Assembly (NCBI GenBank): GCA_047777345.1
Contig: JBKEEJ010000005.1
Coordinates: 62,001 to 126,000 of the forward strand
Reading direction: 5' to 3'
Origin: Anaerocolumna sp047777345
GTDB lineage: Bacteria; Bacillota; Clostridia; Lachnospirales; Lachnospiraceae
DNA length: 64,000 bases
This document shows, piece by piece, positions 51,166 through 60,212 of the stretch. Below the pieces are notes generated by a model. That model was not told the DNA's origin, searched no databases, and saw nothing but the letters and a program-made list of their open reading frames with translations. The translations under genes and the position numbers were made by a program. Position 1 is the stretch's first letter; each line of letters starts with the position of its first letter.

Positions 51166-52389
51166 TTAAGTTAACTTAGTATTTTTAGGTTTGGAGCCGG
51201 ATTCTAAAAACCTGGCTCTCTTAATTGCATCGGATCCAAAACGGCTTCGGATATTGTCTATGGCCTTATCCAGTTTTTCAAGTTTGACGCTTTTTCCCAT
51301 ATCAAATAAATTGAGCTGAGTGTACTCCTCTTCCCCTAATTTGGTGGCACGAATTCCAAGCAACCGAAGAGGAGTGCCGTCCCAGCATTCTTTTAACAAC
51401 CGGCAGGCGGCCTCATAAATGGTGTTGGCCGTATTAGTGGGAGATAATAAGGTAGTCTGATGGGTCTGGTGATTAAAGTCACAGTCCGTAAGTTCCACGG
51501 CAATGCAGCTGCATTTTACTTTGTCAGTACGAAGTCTGGCAGCTACGGTTTCGCTTAAGGTTAATAAGATTGTTTTGGCAGTTTCAAAGTCCGTCACATC
51601 CTGGGACAGAGTTGTACTGTTGCTGTAACCTTTATTGGGACCTTCCTCTGTTTCCACCGCAGCATGATCAATTCCTCTGGCATATTGATGGATTAACTGG
51701 CCATGTTTGTTTCCTAAGTGAGCTTTTAGTATGGACACATCGGTATTGGCTATATCACCGATGGTATTTAGACCCAGACCATGCAATATTTTGCTGGTGG
51801 TTTTGCCAACGAAGTATAGTGCTTCCAGAGGCAGAGGCCACATTTTTAAAGGTATTTCGTCAGGAAACAGGGTATGTACCATATCCGGCTTTTCAAAATC
51901 AGAAGCCATTTTGGCTAAAAGCTTATTGGAGGATATGCCGATATTTACCGTAAAACCCAGTTCATTTTTTATCCGGTCTTTTATTGCCCTGGCCATATGA
52001 ACAGGCGACTCAAAACCACCCAAGGCTCCGGTCATATCAAGGTAGGCTTCGTCAATGGAAAAAGGTTCGATGACAGGAGTATATTCATGCAAAAGTTTCA
52101 GCAGATTTCTGGAGCATTGTTCGTAAAGACTGTGATTGGGCGGTACGATAACCAGTTCGGGACATTTTTGCAGTGCTTTCACAATGGGCTCTCCCGTCTG
52201 AATTTTATATTTTTTGGCCGGTGTGGATTTGGCCAGTATAATACCGTGGCGTGTTGCCAAGTCTCCTCCTACGGCGGAGGGAATGGTACGAAGATCCAGT
52301 GTTTCGCCCAGTACTTCTATACGGTAAACGGCTTCCCAGCTTAAAAAAGCAGAGTTTACATCAACATGAAATATGATTCGATCCTCCAT
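51166..52389 (-). CDS. dinB: DNA polymerase IV (Y family)
   Basis: 407 residues from ATG 52389, which is preceded by AGGAGGG; a longer frame upstream has no ribosome binding site. IIFHVDVNSAFLSWEAVYR holds the first catalytic Asp, IEPFSIDEAYLDMTG the catalytic Asp-Glu. The little-finger region has CIAVELTDCDF and RLLGIRATKL. Ends with a Lys-rich tail that may carry the clamp-binding motif QLNLFD (QLNLFDMG present at ~370). It copies damaged DNA without proofreading. It stands alone; no SOS box was picked out with confidence. Confidence 0.92.
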   Translation of the reverse strand: MEDRIIFHVDVNSAFLSWEAVYRIEVLGETLDLRTIPSAVGGDLATRHGIILAKSTPAKKYKIQTGEPIVKALQKCPELVIVPPNHSLYEQCSRNLLKLLHEYTPVIEPFSIDEAYLDMTGALGGFESPVHMARAIKDRIKNELGFTVNIGISSNKLLAKMASDFEKPDMVHTLFPDEIPLKMWPLPLEALYFVGKTTSKILHGLGLNTIGDIANTDVSILKAHLGNKHGQLIHQYARGIDHAAVETEEGPNKGYSNSTTLSQDVTDFETAKTILLTLSETVAARLRTDKVKCSCIAVELTDCDFNHQTHQTTLLSPTNTANTIYEAACRLLKECWDGTPLRLLGIRATKLGEEEYTQLNLFDMGKSVKLEKLDKAIDNIRSRFGSDAIKRARFLESGSKPKNTKLT

Positions 52390-52656
52390 AATTTCCCTCC
52401 TGTTAAGAATCTGCCGTTGGTTAAAGCTTTGCTGTTCTATAATGATTTTATAATGAAAGCAAACTCCTATCAATATAATTTTTTGTTCTCTTTTGTCGGA
52501 CCAAATCAAGGATTTCTGGATTTTTTGGCAGCACATAGTGACATAAATATAACAAAAAATGCTTTTCAAGGAATTTTGTATTTCTTTTTCATGTAAAATG
52601 GGTTATACTAAACTTGGTAAACAAGCTTATTCAATAAAAGAAGATGGAGGTATATT

Positions 52657-53523
52657 ATGTTAGTATCAGCGAACGAGATGCTTAATAAAGCAAAAGCTGG
52701 TCATTATGCAGTTGGCCAGTTTAATATTAATAATCTTGAATGGACAAAGGCAATTTTATTAACGGCTCAGGAATTAAATTCACCGGTAATACTTGGTGTG
52801 TCCGAAGGCGCTGGAAAATATATGTGCGGTTATAAAACAGTGGTAGGTATGGTGAACGGAATGCTGGAAGAGTTGAAAATAACCGTACCCGTTGCACTGC
52901 ATCTGGACCATGGAAGCTATGAAGCCGCATTAAAATGCATTGACGCAGGATTTTCATCCGTAATGTTTGACGGATCTCATTATCCAATTGAAGAAAACAT
53001 TGCAAAAACAAAAGAATTAGTTAAAATCTGTAATGAAAAAGGATTATCCATTGAAGCAGAAGTTGGATCCATCGGCGGTGAAGAAGATGGTGTAATCGGT
53101 GCAGGTGAAGTGGCAGATCCGAAGGAATGCAAGGCAATTGCTGACCTTGGCGTAACTATGCTTGCAGCAGGTATCGGTAACATCCACGGCAAATATCCTG
53201 AAAACTGGGCCGGTTTAAGCTTTGAAACTCTAGATGCTATACAGAAGTTAACCGGAGATATGCCTTTAGTACTTCACGGCGGTACCGGAATACCGGAAGA
53301 TATGATTAAGAAAGCCATTTCCCTTGGCGTAGCAAAAATTAATGTAAATACGGAATGCCAGTTAGCTTTTGCTGCAGCTACCCGTAAATATATTGAAGAG
53401 GGCAAGGATTTAGTAGGCAAAGGCTTTGATCCTCGTAAACTTTTAACTCCGGGCTTTGAAGCTATAAAGGCTACTGTAAAAGAAAAGATGGAATTATTCG
53501 GTTCTGTTGGAAAAGCAGAATAA
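52657..53523 (+). CDS. fba: Class II fructose-bisphosphate aldolase
   Basis: 288 residues. Zn2+ ligands are His in ALHLDHGSYE, GIGNIHGKYP and VLHGGTGIPED; the active-site Asp is in HLDHG. KINVNTECQLAFAAATRKY near the end is the phosphate-binding helix. It splits fructose-1,6-bisphosphate in glycolysis. Ribosome binding site GGAGGT. It is monocistronic, followed by two strong hairpins. Confidence 0.95.
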   Translation: MLVSANEMLNKAKAGHYAVGQFNINNLEWTKAILLTAQELNSPVILGVSEGAGKYMCGYKTVVGMVNGMLEELKITVPVALHLDHGSYEAALKCIDAGFSSVMFDGSHYPIEENIAKTKELVKICNEKGLSIEAEVGSIGGEEDGVIGAGEVADPKECKAIADLGVTMLAAGIGNIHGKYPENWAGLSFETLDAIQKLTGDMPLVLHGGTGIPEDMIKKAISLGVAKINVNTECQLAFAAATRKYIEEGKDLVGKGFDPRKLLTPGFEAIKATVKEKMELFGSVGKAE

Positions 53524-53557
53524 AAAAACGGAATAAAAAGATAAATAACTTTCTTTT

Positions 53558-53619
53558 AAAAATGTGGGCTTGTATGTATCTATGAATTTTCATAGTTAGG
53601 TACAAGCCCACATTTTTTT
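53558..53619 (+). terminator. Strong intrinsic terminator of fba
   Basis: AAAAATGTGGGCTTGTA (53558-53574) and its exact reverse complement (53601-53617) form a 17-bp stem with a 26-base apical region that itself pairs (CTATGAA/TTCATAG). Ends in seven T residues. Confidence 0.9.
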
Positions 53620-53660
53620 CATGAATAGGAAATTCCTCCGAGTCCCTATTCATGAAAAAA
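53614..53660. repeat. Second long hairpin, nested in the end of the fba terminator
   Basis: TTTTTTCATGAATAGG (53614-53629) and CCTATTCATGAAAAAA (53645-53660) are perfect inverted copies 15 bases apart. It uses the same T tract as the fba terminator and is followed by a GC-rich stretch (53665-53715), unusual for this window. Function unknown. Confidence 0.7.
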
Positions 53661-53780
53661 ATCATCCGGGCGGGGAGCCGGGACCATTGCGGAATCACCG
53701 GGTTTCCGGTTTGCCAAGGCAATATGCATATATGGTGCATTTATAGTGCAAATAATATATATAAATAATGCATAATATAA

Positions 53781-53809
53781 TTGACAGAAAGATAAGAATG
53801 GCATATAAT
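53781..53809 (+). promoter_or_regulatory. Consensus sigma-A promoter of the GH130 gene
   Basis: TTGACA (53781-53786), 17 bases, TATAAT (53804-53809), a perfect match to consensus. Confidence 0.85.
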
Positions 53810-53860
53810 TGTACTGCATAATTATAATTAAAAATAATTTTACATTAAATTTGCACGATA

Positions 53861-53876
53861 ATGCACTATTGTGCAT
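53861..53876. promoter_or_regulatory. Palindromic operator-like site in the GH130 leader
   Basis: ATGCAC-TATT-GTGCAT is a perfect inverted repeat 24 bases before the start codon. Related GTGCA/TGCAC half sites lie at 53734-53751 and 53852, so a sugar-responsive repressor may bind here; that is inference. Confidence 0.5.
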
Positions 53877-53899
53877 CAAATATTTTAAGGAGAGTCATT

Positions 53900-54919
53900 A
53901 TGGGTAAAATTAAAATGTATTCTGATAACCTGCCGAATATTCCATGGCAGGAAAAACCGGAAAACTGTGCCGGCCCTGTATGGCGTTATTCGGAAAATCC
54001 CATTATTGGAAGAAATCCAATAAAAGGGATAGCCAGAATATTTAACAGCGCAGTTGTTCCTTATGAGGGAAAGTTTATCGGCGTATTCCGTGCTGAAGCC
54101 AACAACGGAATACCACATATGTATTTGGGACGCAGTGAAGATGGTATTCACTGGATGTTTGATCCGGAGAAAATTCCCTTCGTAAATGAAAAAGGGGAGC
54201 CTTTTATGCCCAGATATGCCTATGATCCAAGGGTGGTAAAAGTCGAGGATACTTATTATATCATCTGGTGTACCGATTTTTATGGTGCGGCGCTTGGATT
54301 GGCAAAAACCAAAGATTTTAAAACTTTTATCCGTCTGGAGAATCCTTTCTTGCCTTTTAACCGAAACGGTGTTTTATTCCCAAGAAAGATAAATGGCAAT
54401 TTTGCTATGTTATCCCGTCCAAGTGACAGCGGACATACTCCTTTCGGAGATATTTTTATCAGTGAAAGCCCGGATCTTACTTATTGGGGTAAACACAGGC
54501 ATGTAATGGAAAGAGGGCCTCAGTGGTGGCAATCTTTAAAGATTGGCGGCGGAGCAGCGCCTATTGAAACAAGCGAAGGCTGGCTCTTATTTTATCACGG
54601 GGTTACCTGTACCTGCAATGGTTATGTATACAGCATGGGAGCAGCTATTCTGGATATAGATAATCCGTCCATTGTAAAATACCGTTCTGAAGATTTTATT
54701 TTAACACCGCAGGAATGGTATGAAGAAAGAGGCTTTGTTCCTAATGTGGTATTCCCATGCGCTACCCTTCATGACGCTGCCACAGGAAAAATTGCCATTT
54801 ATTACGGAGCGGCTGACAGCTATGTAGGATTAGCTTTTACAACTTTGGATGAAATCGTAGACTTTGTCAAAGCACATCATGTGGAAATCGGAGAAGATGC
54901 ATCCATAGGCATAAGATAG
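53900..54919 (+). CDS. Glycoside hydrolase family 130 (mannoside phosphorylase)
   Basis: 339 residues from ATG 53900, AAGGAGAG upstream. GH130 features: FNSAVVPYEGKFIGVFRAE with NSAV, DPRVVKVEDTYYIIWCTDFY with the catalytic Asp, GPQWWQSLKIGGGAAPI, GWLLFYHGVTCTCNGYVY and NVVFPCATL near the end. These enzymes use phosphate to cleave beta-mannosides to alpha-mannose-1-phosphate. The exact linkage (beta-1,4 to Glc/GlcNAc/Man, or beta-1,2) is not readable from sequence alone. It is upstream of a phosphoglucomutase gene but separated by a terminator, so not in one operon. Confidence 0.88.
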   Translation: MGKIKMYSDNLPNIPWQEKPENCAGPVWRYSENPIIGRNPIKGIARIFNSAVVPYEGKFIGVFRAEANNGIPHMYLGRSEDGIHWMFDPEKIPFVNEKGEPFMPRYAYDPRVVKVEDTYYIIWCTDFYGAALGLAKTKDFKTFIRLENPFLPFNRNGVLFPRKINGNFAMLSRPSDSGHTPFGDIFISESPDLTYWGKHRHVMERGPQWWQSLKIGGGAAPIETSEGWLLFYHGVTCTCNGYVYSMGAAILDIDNPSIVKYRSEDFILTPQEWYEERGFVPNVVFPCATLHDAATGKIAIYYGAADSYVGLAFTTLDEIVDFVKAHHVEIGEDASIGIR

Positions 54920-54937
54920 CATTTGCCATACAAAAAT

Positions 54938-54979
54938 AAAAAAGATGGAGAAGGTTTTAAACCGTCTTCATCTTTTTTT
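54938..54979 (+). terminator. Intrinsic terminator after GH130
   Basis: AAAAAAGATGGAGAAGGTTT pairs with AAACCGTCTTCATCTTTTTT (a few wobbles), ending in seven T residues. Confidence 0.88.
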
Positions 54980-55139
54980 CTGCTTAAAAAAATGCGTTGC
55001 AAGTAATGACAAAATTCAGTAAAATGTATAATAGTGATAAGGGGGTTACAGGACATTAAATTGCCAAGGACACATTAAGCCCTGGCATTATGTCTTATAA
55101 TTTCCCGGACATAATTATTTGCAGAAAGGAGATAGTGAT

Positions 55140-56855
55140 ATGGATTATTTGGAAAAGTATAAACAATGGACAACGGATGATTATTTTGACGAAGCAACCA
55201 GAAAGGAATTACTGGAGCTTGCCGGAAATGATACCGAAATTAAGGATCGTTTTTATAAAGATTTGGAGTTTGGTACGGGAGGTCTTCGCGGCGTGTTAGG
55301 TGCCGGAAGTAACCGAATGAATATATATACGGTAAGAAAGGCAACACAGGGCCTTGCTAATTATATTATTAAACAGGGCGGAGCCGATAAAGGAGTAGCC
55401 ATAGCTTTTGATTCCAGAAAAATGTCTCCGGAGTTTGCTACAGAGGCGGCACTGTGCTTAAATGCCAATGGAATTAAAGCTTATGTATTTGAGTCTTTAA
55501 GACCTACGCCCGAATTATCTTTTACGGTAAGGGAACTTGGATGTATCGCCGGTATCGTAATTACCGCCAGCCACAATCCTAAGGAATACAACGGTTATAA
55601 AGTATACTGGGAGGATGGGGCTCAGATTACATATCCGAAAGATGTGGAAATTATTACGGAAGTAAATGCCATTACCGATTACAGAGCGGTAAAAACCATG
55701 GATAAAGAAACTGCCATAAGACAGGGACTGTATCATACAATTGGTTCTGAAATCGATGACAAATACATTGCGGAACTGAAAAAACTGGTTATGAATCCTG
55801 TGGCAGATGAATGCAAGGATATGAAAATTGTATATACTCCTCTTAACGGAACCGGTAATCTGCCAGTCAGACGTATCTTAAAGGAACTTGGATTTACCAA
55901 TGTATATGTTGTTCCGGAACAGGAAAATCCGGATTCTAATTTTACAACGGTGGGATACCCTAATCCGGAAGACCCCAAGGTATTTACCTTAGCCAAAAAA
56001 CTGGCGGATGAAGTGGGAGCGGATTTGATTCTGGCTACCGATCCGGATGCGGACAGATTAGGCGTTCAGGTACGTAACGACAAGGGAGAATTTGAACTAT
56101 TAACCGGTAATATGTCCGGCGCCCTGATTGCGGAATACGTTTTCTCTCAGAAAGCGGAACACAATTGCCTGCCAAGTAATGCAGCCCTTGTGAAAACCAT
56201 TGTAACCGGCAATATGTCTGACCAGATTGCAAAGCATTACGGGGCTAAATTAATTGAAGTTTTAACCGGCTTTAAATATATTGGGGAACAGATTAAACTG
56301 TTTAAAGAAACCGGCTCTTATGAATATGTTTTTGGTTATGAGGAAAGCTACGGCTGTTTAGTTGGAACCCATGCCAGAGATAAGGATGCGGTTAATGCCG
56401 TTATGACTTTGTGTGAAGCTGCCGCTTATTATAAGAAAAAAGGCATTACTTTGTATCAGCAGATGAACCATTTGTTTGAGAAGTACGGATATTATAAAGA
56501 AAGCCTGACATCCGTTACCTTAAAAGGTATCGAAGGTATGCAGAAAATTAAGGAAATTATGGACAGCTACCGAAAGAATCCTCCTCTTGCTGCCGGCGGA
56601 TATAAAGTGCTTAAATTCCGTGATTATGAGGCTGATACCATAAAAGATATTGCAACAGGTACTGTTACACCTACGGGACTTCCAAAATCAAATGTGCTTT
56701 ATTTTGAACTGGAAGATGACGCATGGTGTGCGGTAAGGCCATCCGGAACAGAACCAAAGATTAAGTTCTATTTTGGTGTAAAGGGAAATAATCTGGAAGA
56801 TGCCCAAAACCGCTTAGACAAACTGGTAAATGATCCGGTATTTAAAGTGGATTAA
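55140..56855 (+). CDS. Phospho-sugar mutase (phosphoglucomutase)
   Basis: 571 residues from ATG 55140, 8 bases after AAAGGAG; a TTG 21 bases earlier overlaps the ribosome binding site and is rejected. FGTGGLRGVLGAGSNRMN near 47, active-site Ser in ITASHNPKEYNGYKVYW, metal loop ATDPDADRLGVQV, sugar loop GYEESYG, phosphate loop RPSGTEPKIKFY. It interconverts sugar-1-phosphate and sugar-6-phosphate (Glc or Man). It could feed products of the GH130 reaction into glycolysis, but other uses (glycogen, cell wall) are equal options. Terminator at 56955. Confidence 0.93.
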   Translation: MDYLEKYKQWTTDDYFDEATRKELLELAGNDTEIKDRFYKDLEFGTGGLRGVLGAGSNRMNIYTVRKATQGLANYIIKQGGADKGVAIAFDSRKMSPEFATEAALCLNANGIKAYVFESLRPTPELSFTVRELGCIAGIVITASHNPKEYNGYKVYWEDGAQITYPKDVEIITEVNAITDYRAVKTMDKETAIRQGLYHTIGSEIDDKYIAELKKLVMNPVADECKDMKIVYTPLNGTGNLPVRRILKELGFTNVYVVPEQENPDSNFTTVGYPNPEDPKVFTLAKKLADEVGADLILATDPDADRLGVQVRNDKGEFELLTGNMSGALIAEYVFSQKAEHNCLPSNAALVKTIVTGNMSDQIAKHYGAKLIEVLTGFKYIGEQIKLFKETGSYEYVFGYEESYGCLVGTHARDKDAVNAVMTLCEAAAYYKKKGITLYQQMNHLFEKYGYYKESLTSVTLKGIEGMQKIKEIMDSYRKNPPLAAGGYKVLKFRDYEADTIKDIATGTVTPTGLPKSNVLYFELEDDAWCAVRPSGTEPKIKFYFGVKGNNLEDAQNRLDKLVNDPVFKVD

Positions 56856-56954
56856 TATACCGGTTAAAATGCAGTTTTGCTAAGGCTTTTTAATTAATAG
56901 AAATTATAAATAAATTCAGAATGTAATTTTATTAACTAATAACTAAGATAAATG

Positions 56955-57008
56955 AAAGGCTTCAGTACATGACAGGAAAGATTTTTCCGTTTGTATTGAA
57001 GCCTTTTT
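56955..57008 (+). terminator. Intrinsic terminator after phosphoglucomutase
   Basis: AAAGGCTTCAGTACA pairs (one wobble) with TGTATTGAAGCCTTT and is followed by more T residues. Confidence 0.85.
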
Positions 57009-57094
57009 ATTTTACTGAAGCTTTTTTATTGGAAAGAAGAGTCTAAAAAATCGGTTCAATAAAGATTTTTGGGCAGGACAGATACTTGCCCAAC

Positions 57095-58063
57095 TTATAT
57101 TAATTTTTGACCGCAGTTAGGGCAGAAATTGGCACCTTCCACCTTTTGCCCGCAATTTGGACAGAAATTAGGTTTTTTCCCTCCGGCTGCAAAGTGGTTT
57201 CCAGACTGGCCGGAATTTGCCTGATTCATGTTCTGCATTATCTGTCCAGCCATATTCATGCCCATCATCATACCTGCCATATCGGAAGCAATACCGCCGC
57301 CTTGGACTTTTCCGTTTGCAATGCCGTCGGTTATGGACACCTGCTGATATTTGTTCAGGTCTCCAATCATGCTGTGAGAAGCGTTCCGGTTAATCATTTC
57401 CTGAATTTCTTCCGGATAGGAGAAACTCATAATATGGAAAGATGTAATGGTTAAGCCTATATCAAAAACCTGCATATCCAGATCGGTTCGAATACCATTG
57501 CTGATGTCAAAGGAGTTGGCCTGAAGGTTAAACATATCTTTGCCTTCTTTTACAATCCATTTCATAAGCAGCTGGTCTAACAGAGAGGAAATGCGAAGTT
57601 TTACATCTTCAACCAGGTATTGATCTTTTACCCCTGCTATTTTGTCAATTAACTTAACATAATCATTAACTTTAAAATTATAAGTACCGTTTGCCCGTAT
57701 TGGCATTCCTCCCGGAAGTTTAGGAGTAGGAATATTAATAGCGTTTTTTGTGCCCCATTTTACCGTAAATTCTTTGGTGTTGACAAATAATACTTCCGCC
57801 CGCATACCGCTGTTAAAACCAAAACGGAATCCTTTTAAAGTAGACAGGAATGGGATAATATCCGATTCGATATCATAATTTCCCTCATCTTTAAAAATAC
57901 CTTCAATTTTGCCGTTAAATAAGAATATGGCATCCTGGCCGGGTCGTATGATAAGCTTGCTGCCTTTTTTAATTTCATGATTATGCCACTTATAAAAGAT
58001 CATATCTTCCCGGAATTCTTCCCATTCCACCACATTGGAAAATTGTCCTGAAAATAAACCCAT
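57095..58063 (-). CDS. SPFH-domain protein with zinc-ribbon tail (YdjI-like)
   Basis: 322 residues from ATG 58063, 8 bases after AGGAAG. Residues 5-~210 are an SPFH/virion core-like domain (VVEWEEFREDMIFYKWHNHE, GQDAIFLFNGKIEGIFKDEG). A Met/Gly/Gln-rich linker (GMMMGMNMAGQIMQNMNQAN) follows, then a double CPNCG zinc ribbon at the C-terminus (FCPNCGQKVEGANFCPNCGQ). It corresponds to Bacillus YdjI, last gene of the pspA operon, which helps place PspA on stressed membranes. The spacing to the preceding gene is 54 bases. Confidence 0.88.
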   Translation of the reverse strand: MGLFSGQFSNVVEWEEFREDMIFYKWHNHEIKKGSKLIIRPGQDAIFLFNGKIEGIFKDEGNYDIESDIIPFLSTLKGFRFGFNSGMRAEVLFVNTKEFTVKWGTKNAINIPTPKLPGGMPIRANGTYNFKVNDYVKLIDKIAGVKDQYLVEDVKLRISSLLDQLLMKWIVKEGKDMFNLQANSFDISNGIRTDLDMQVFDIGLTITSFHIMSFSYPEEIQEMINRNASHSMIGDLNKYQQVSITDGIANGKVQGGGIASDMAGMMMGMNMAGQIMQNMNQANSGQSGNHFAAGGKKPNFCPNCGQKVEGANFCPNCGQKLI

Positions 58064-58117
58064 GATTAGCACTTCCTTTCTGTTGATTACTACTATAATA
58101 TAAATAAGTAAGAATTT

Positions 58118-59053
58118 TTAAAAACTTCGGCTGCCGCCGCTGTGGGAGTGCCCGCCGCTTGAAATTCCGCCTCCGCCGCTGCTTAAGCCTCCGCCTGTGA
58201 TCTGATTATTGTCATTGTCGGGTTTTTTTACCTTAGTTACGGTGGTTCTGATGTAATCATCACGGGAAGCGGTAACTCCGGAGCTGCCTTCATCCAGATA
58301 AGTCCGGTTGGAAACGGTAATTCTGCCACCGGAACCTGCCGCCATAATGGCAACGGTTACTCCTCCTATTATAACAGCTATTCCCAACTGAAAAAAGCTA
58401 TTATAAAAAATATTATCCTTTTTTTGCCCGTAATAATTGCTGGGACCGGCATATCCGGATTCGCCGTAATAATTTCCTGATTCGGGCTTTCCTGTGGCTT
58501 TAGAAGTACTGACGCCTTTGGACTCGTTCATATAATAAGCAGTCTGTTTGGCAAATTCCTCTAAAGCATCAAAATATTCTCCGTTCTTTAAAAATTCTGT
58601 AATATCATCCAATATATGTTCGATCCGGTCGTTATTCAAATAATATTCCGCTTTGCCGTAACCTTGAATCGTTACGGTACGGTTGGCATCATACATATCC
58701 AAAAGAATTATTGCCGTATCACCATATTCCGTATCGTAACCAAAGCCATATTCATCATAGAAATCTTCCAGATACTTTTTCGCCGATTGGCCGTTTAAAT
58801 CATTGGTTACAATAACGATATCGACTTTGCCGTCTTCTCCGTATTTGCTGCAGATTTCTTCCAAATCTGAAATTTCCTCATCGCTAAACAGACCATAATA
58901 ATCATATACTTTTTGGACTTCTGCCGATGCCAGAACTTTTACCGGAAAGAAGAAAGATAAAGTACCTGCTGACATCAGGATAAGGAGTAAAAAGAATAAT
59001 ACGGGAAGAACCCTTGGGCTTGATTTGTAAAACACAAACTTGTTGTTTTTCAT
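58118..59053 (-). CDS. TPM-domain membrane protein (YdjH-like)
   Basis: 311 residues. Transmembrane helix/signal at ~15-40, then a TPM (TLP18.3/Psb32/MOLO) domain: VYDYYGLFSDEEISDLEEIC, VDIVIVTNDLNGQSAKKYLE, YGDTAIILLDMYDANRTVTI. A second helix is near 225 (LGIAVIIGGVTVAIMAAGS). The end is a Gly/Ser/His tail (GGGISSGGHSHSGGSRSF) common in such YgcG-like proteins. Corresponds to Bacillus YdjH. It overlaps ydjG by 4 bases (ATGA), showing coupled translation. Confidence 0.88.
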   Translation of the reverse strand: MKNNKFVFYKSSPRVLPVLFFLLLILMSAGTLSFFFPVKVLASAEVQKVYDYYGLFSDEEISDLEEICSKYGEDGKVDIVIVTNDLNGQSAKKYLEDFYDEYGFGYDTEYGDTAIILLDMYDANRTVTIQGYGKAEYYLNNDRIEHILDDITEFLKNGEYFDALEEFAKQTAYYMNESKGVSTSKATGKPESGNYYGESGYAGPSNYYGQKKDNIFYNSFFQLGIAVIIGGVTVAIMAAGSGGRITVSNRTYLDEGSSGVTASRDDYIRTTVTKVKKPDNDNNQITGGGLSSGGGGISSGGHSHSGGSRSF

Positions 59054-60126
59054 AAAATCGGCCCTCCCATCAGTACGGCAATGATTTTAATTATTGTAAA
59101 AGCGCCGGCGCTAATACCTGCAAACCAGGCCGCCATTTTTCCCTTGCTTAAAGGCGGCTTTCCCACAATTTTACCGGTCTGACCGTTCATGGCAAAAATA
59201 TGTTCCGAATGTTTGTAGTCATAGCAGACTAACCAAACCGGTAAAAGAACATAGTCGGCCTTAATTTCCCGTACGCGGATGTTCGTGTGATGAAAAGTGG
59301 TGGTAGTATAACCGTTTATGGTGGATCTTAGGTAACTGTCCACATAACCCTTTACTCTTTCTTCCACTCTTTTAAATAAATCCCTGTCGTTATAATTATA
59401 TTTTTCGGCAAGGTATCCGGCCAGGTATGCCATATTAAAGTTTTTTAGATCAGAATAATGATAGGGTTCCAGTTTATCCATCAATTCGTCATTCATTTTT
59501 TCGGAAGCATCCGCCGGAACTTTCAGATAGTTTAGGTTTACCTGGCGGTAAACGTGATAATAGCTGGTTTCCGTATAGATATAATCACCTTTTGTATAGG
59601 ACATTACCCTGGTACAGGTTGCGTCTGCTTCTCCCTCACCGTTTAAATCATAAAGCCAGAAAGGCACGTACAAGCCTGTAATATTTTTAATCCGGTCGGC
59701 TGTCATAAAACCCTTGGGGGTAAGAAGGCCTTTTTTACACCATTTTTTAAATGCCTCCTGGGCCTGCTGTTTGCTGATGGTAAAGGGGATAATTTTGGCC
59801 GGAGCCATATTGCCGCTTAAACGGTCGGAAAGAACCACACCGGCACCGCAGAAACTGCAGGTCGTAGCCACCGTATCCTTATCCGTAATTAAAACGGCAC
59901 CGCAATTGTTGCATTGATATTGGGCGGTTTGGTTTTCATCATAGGTATGGGAATGAAAAGAATCTTCGGTATGAGAATGAGAAGAATTTTGTTTGTCACC
60001 CGATTCCGGATTTTTATAATCTTTCATGGGCTCATTTCTTCCGCAGCTGTCACAATGCAGCATACCTAGGTTACTGTCAAATTCCATGTCAGAACCACAA
60101 TTGGGGCATTTATATTGTACTACCAT
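59050..60126 (-). CDS. Zinc-ribbon membrane protein (YdjG-like)
   Basis: 358 residues. Two N-terminal zinc ribbons: YKCPNCGSDMEFD...CDSCGRNE at 5-31 and YQCNNCGAVL...CSFCGAG at ~70-94, linked by a His/Ser-rich segment (SHSHTEDSFHSHTYDE). A middle domain has IIPFTISKQQAQEAFKKWCK, YVPFWLYDL and VLLPVWLVCYDYKHSEHIFA, and one C-terminal helix (AGAFTIIKIIAVLMGG) anchors it. Corresponds to Bacillus YdjG, a PspA-recruiting membrane partner. Confidence 0.88.
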   Translation of the reverse strand: MVVQYKCPNCGSDMEFDSNLGMLHCDSCGRNEPMKDYKNPESGDKQNSSHSHTEDSFHSHTYDENQTAQYQCNNCGAVLITDKDTVATTCSFCGAGVVLSDRLSGNMAPAKIIPFTISKQQAQEAFKKWCKKGLLTPKGFMTADRIKNITGLYVPFWLYDLNGEGEADATCTRVMSYTKGDYIYTETSYYHVYRQVNLNYLKVPADASEKMNDELMDKLEPYHYSDLKNFNMAYLAGYLAEKYNYNDRDLFKRVEERVKGYVDSYLRSTINGYTTTTFHHTNIRVREIKADYVLLPVWLVCYDYKHSEHIFAMNGQTGKIVGKPPLSKGKMAAWFAGISAGAFTIIKIIAVLMGGPIL

Positions 60127-60212
60127 GAAGTTACCTCTCTCTGCGCAAGTTTATGTAACGCAAAACAAGCGGCTAAACAGCAGCCGCTAAAATTTTGCAT
60201 CTGTATCAACCT

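Noticed and set aside
53646..53879. Minus-strand 77- and 89-codon reading frames in the fba-GH130 gap
   Set aside because: They are built from the hairpins and promoter region, have no ribosome binding site and overlap a consensus promoter on the other strand.
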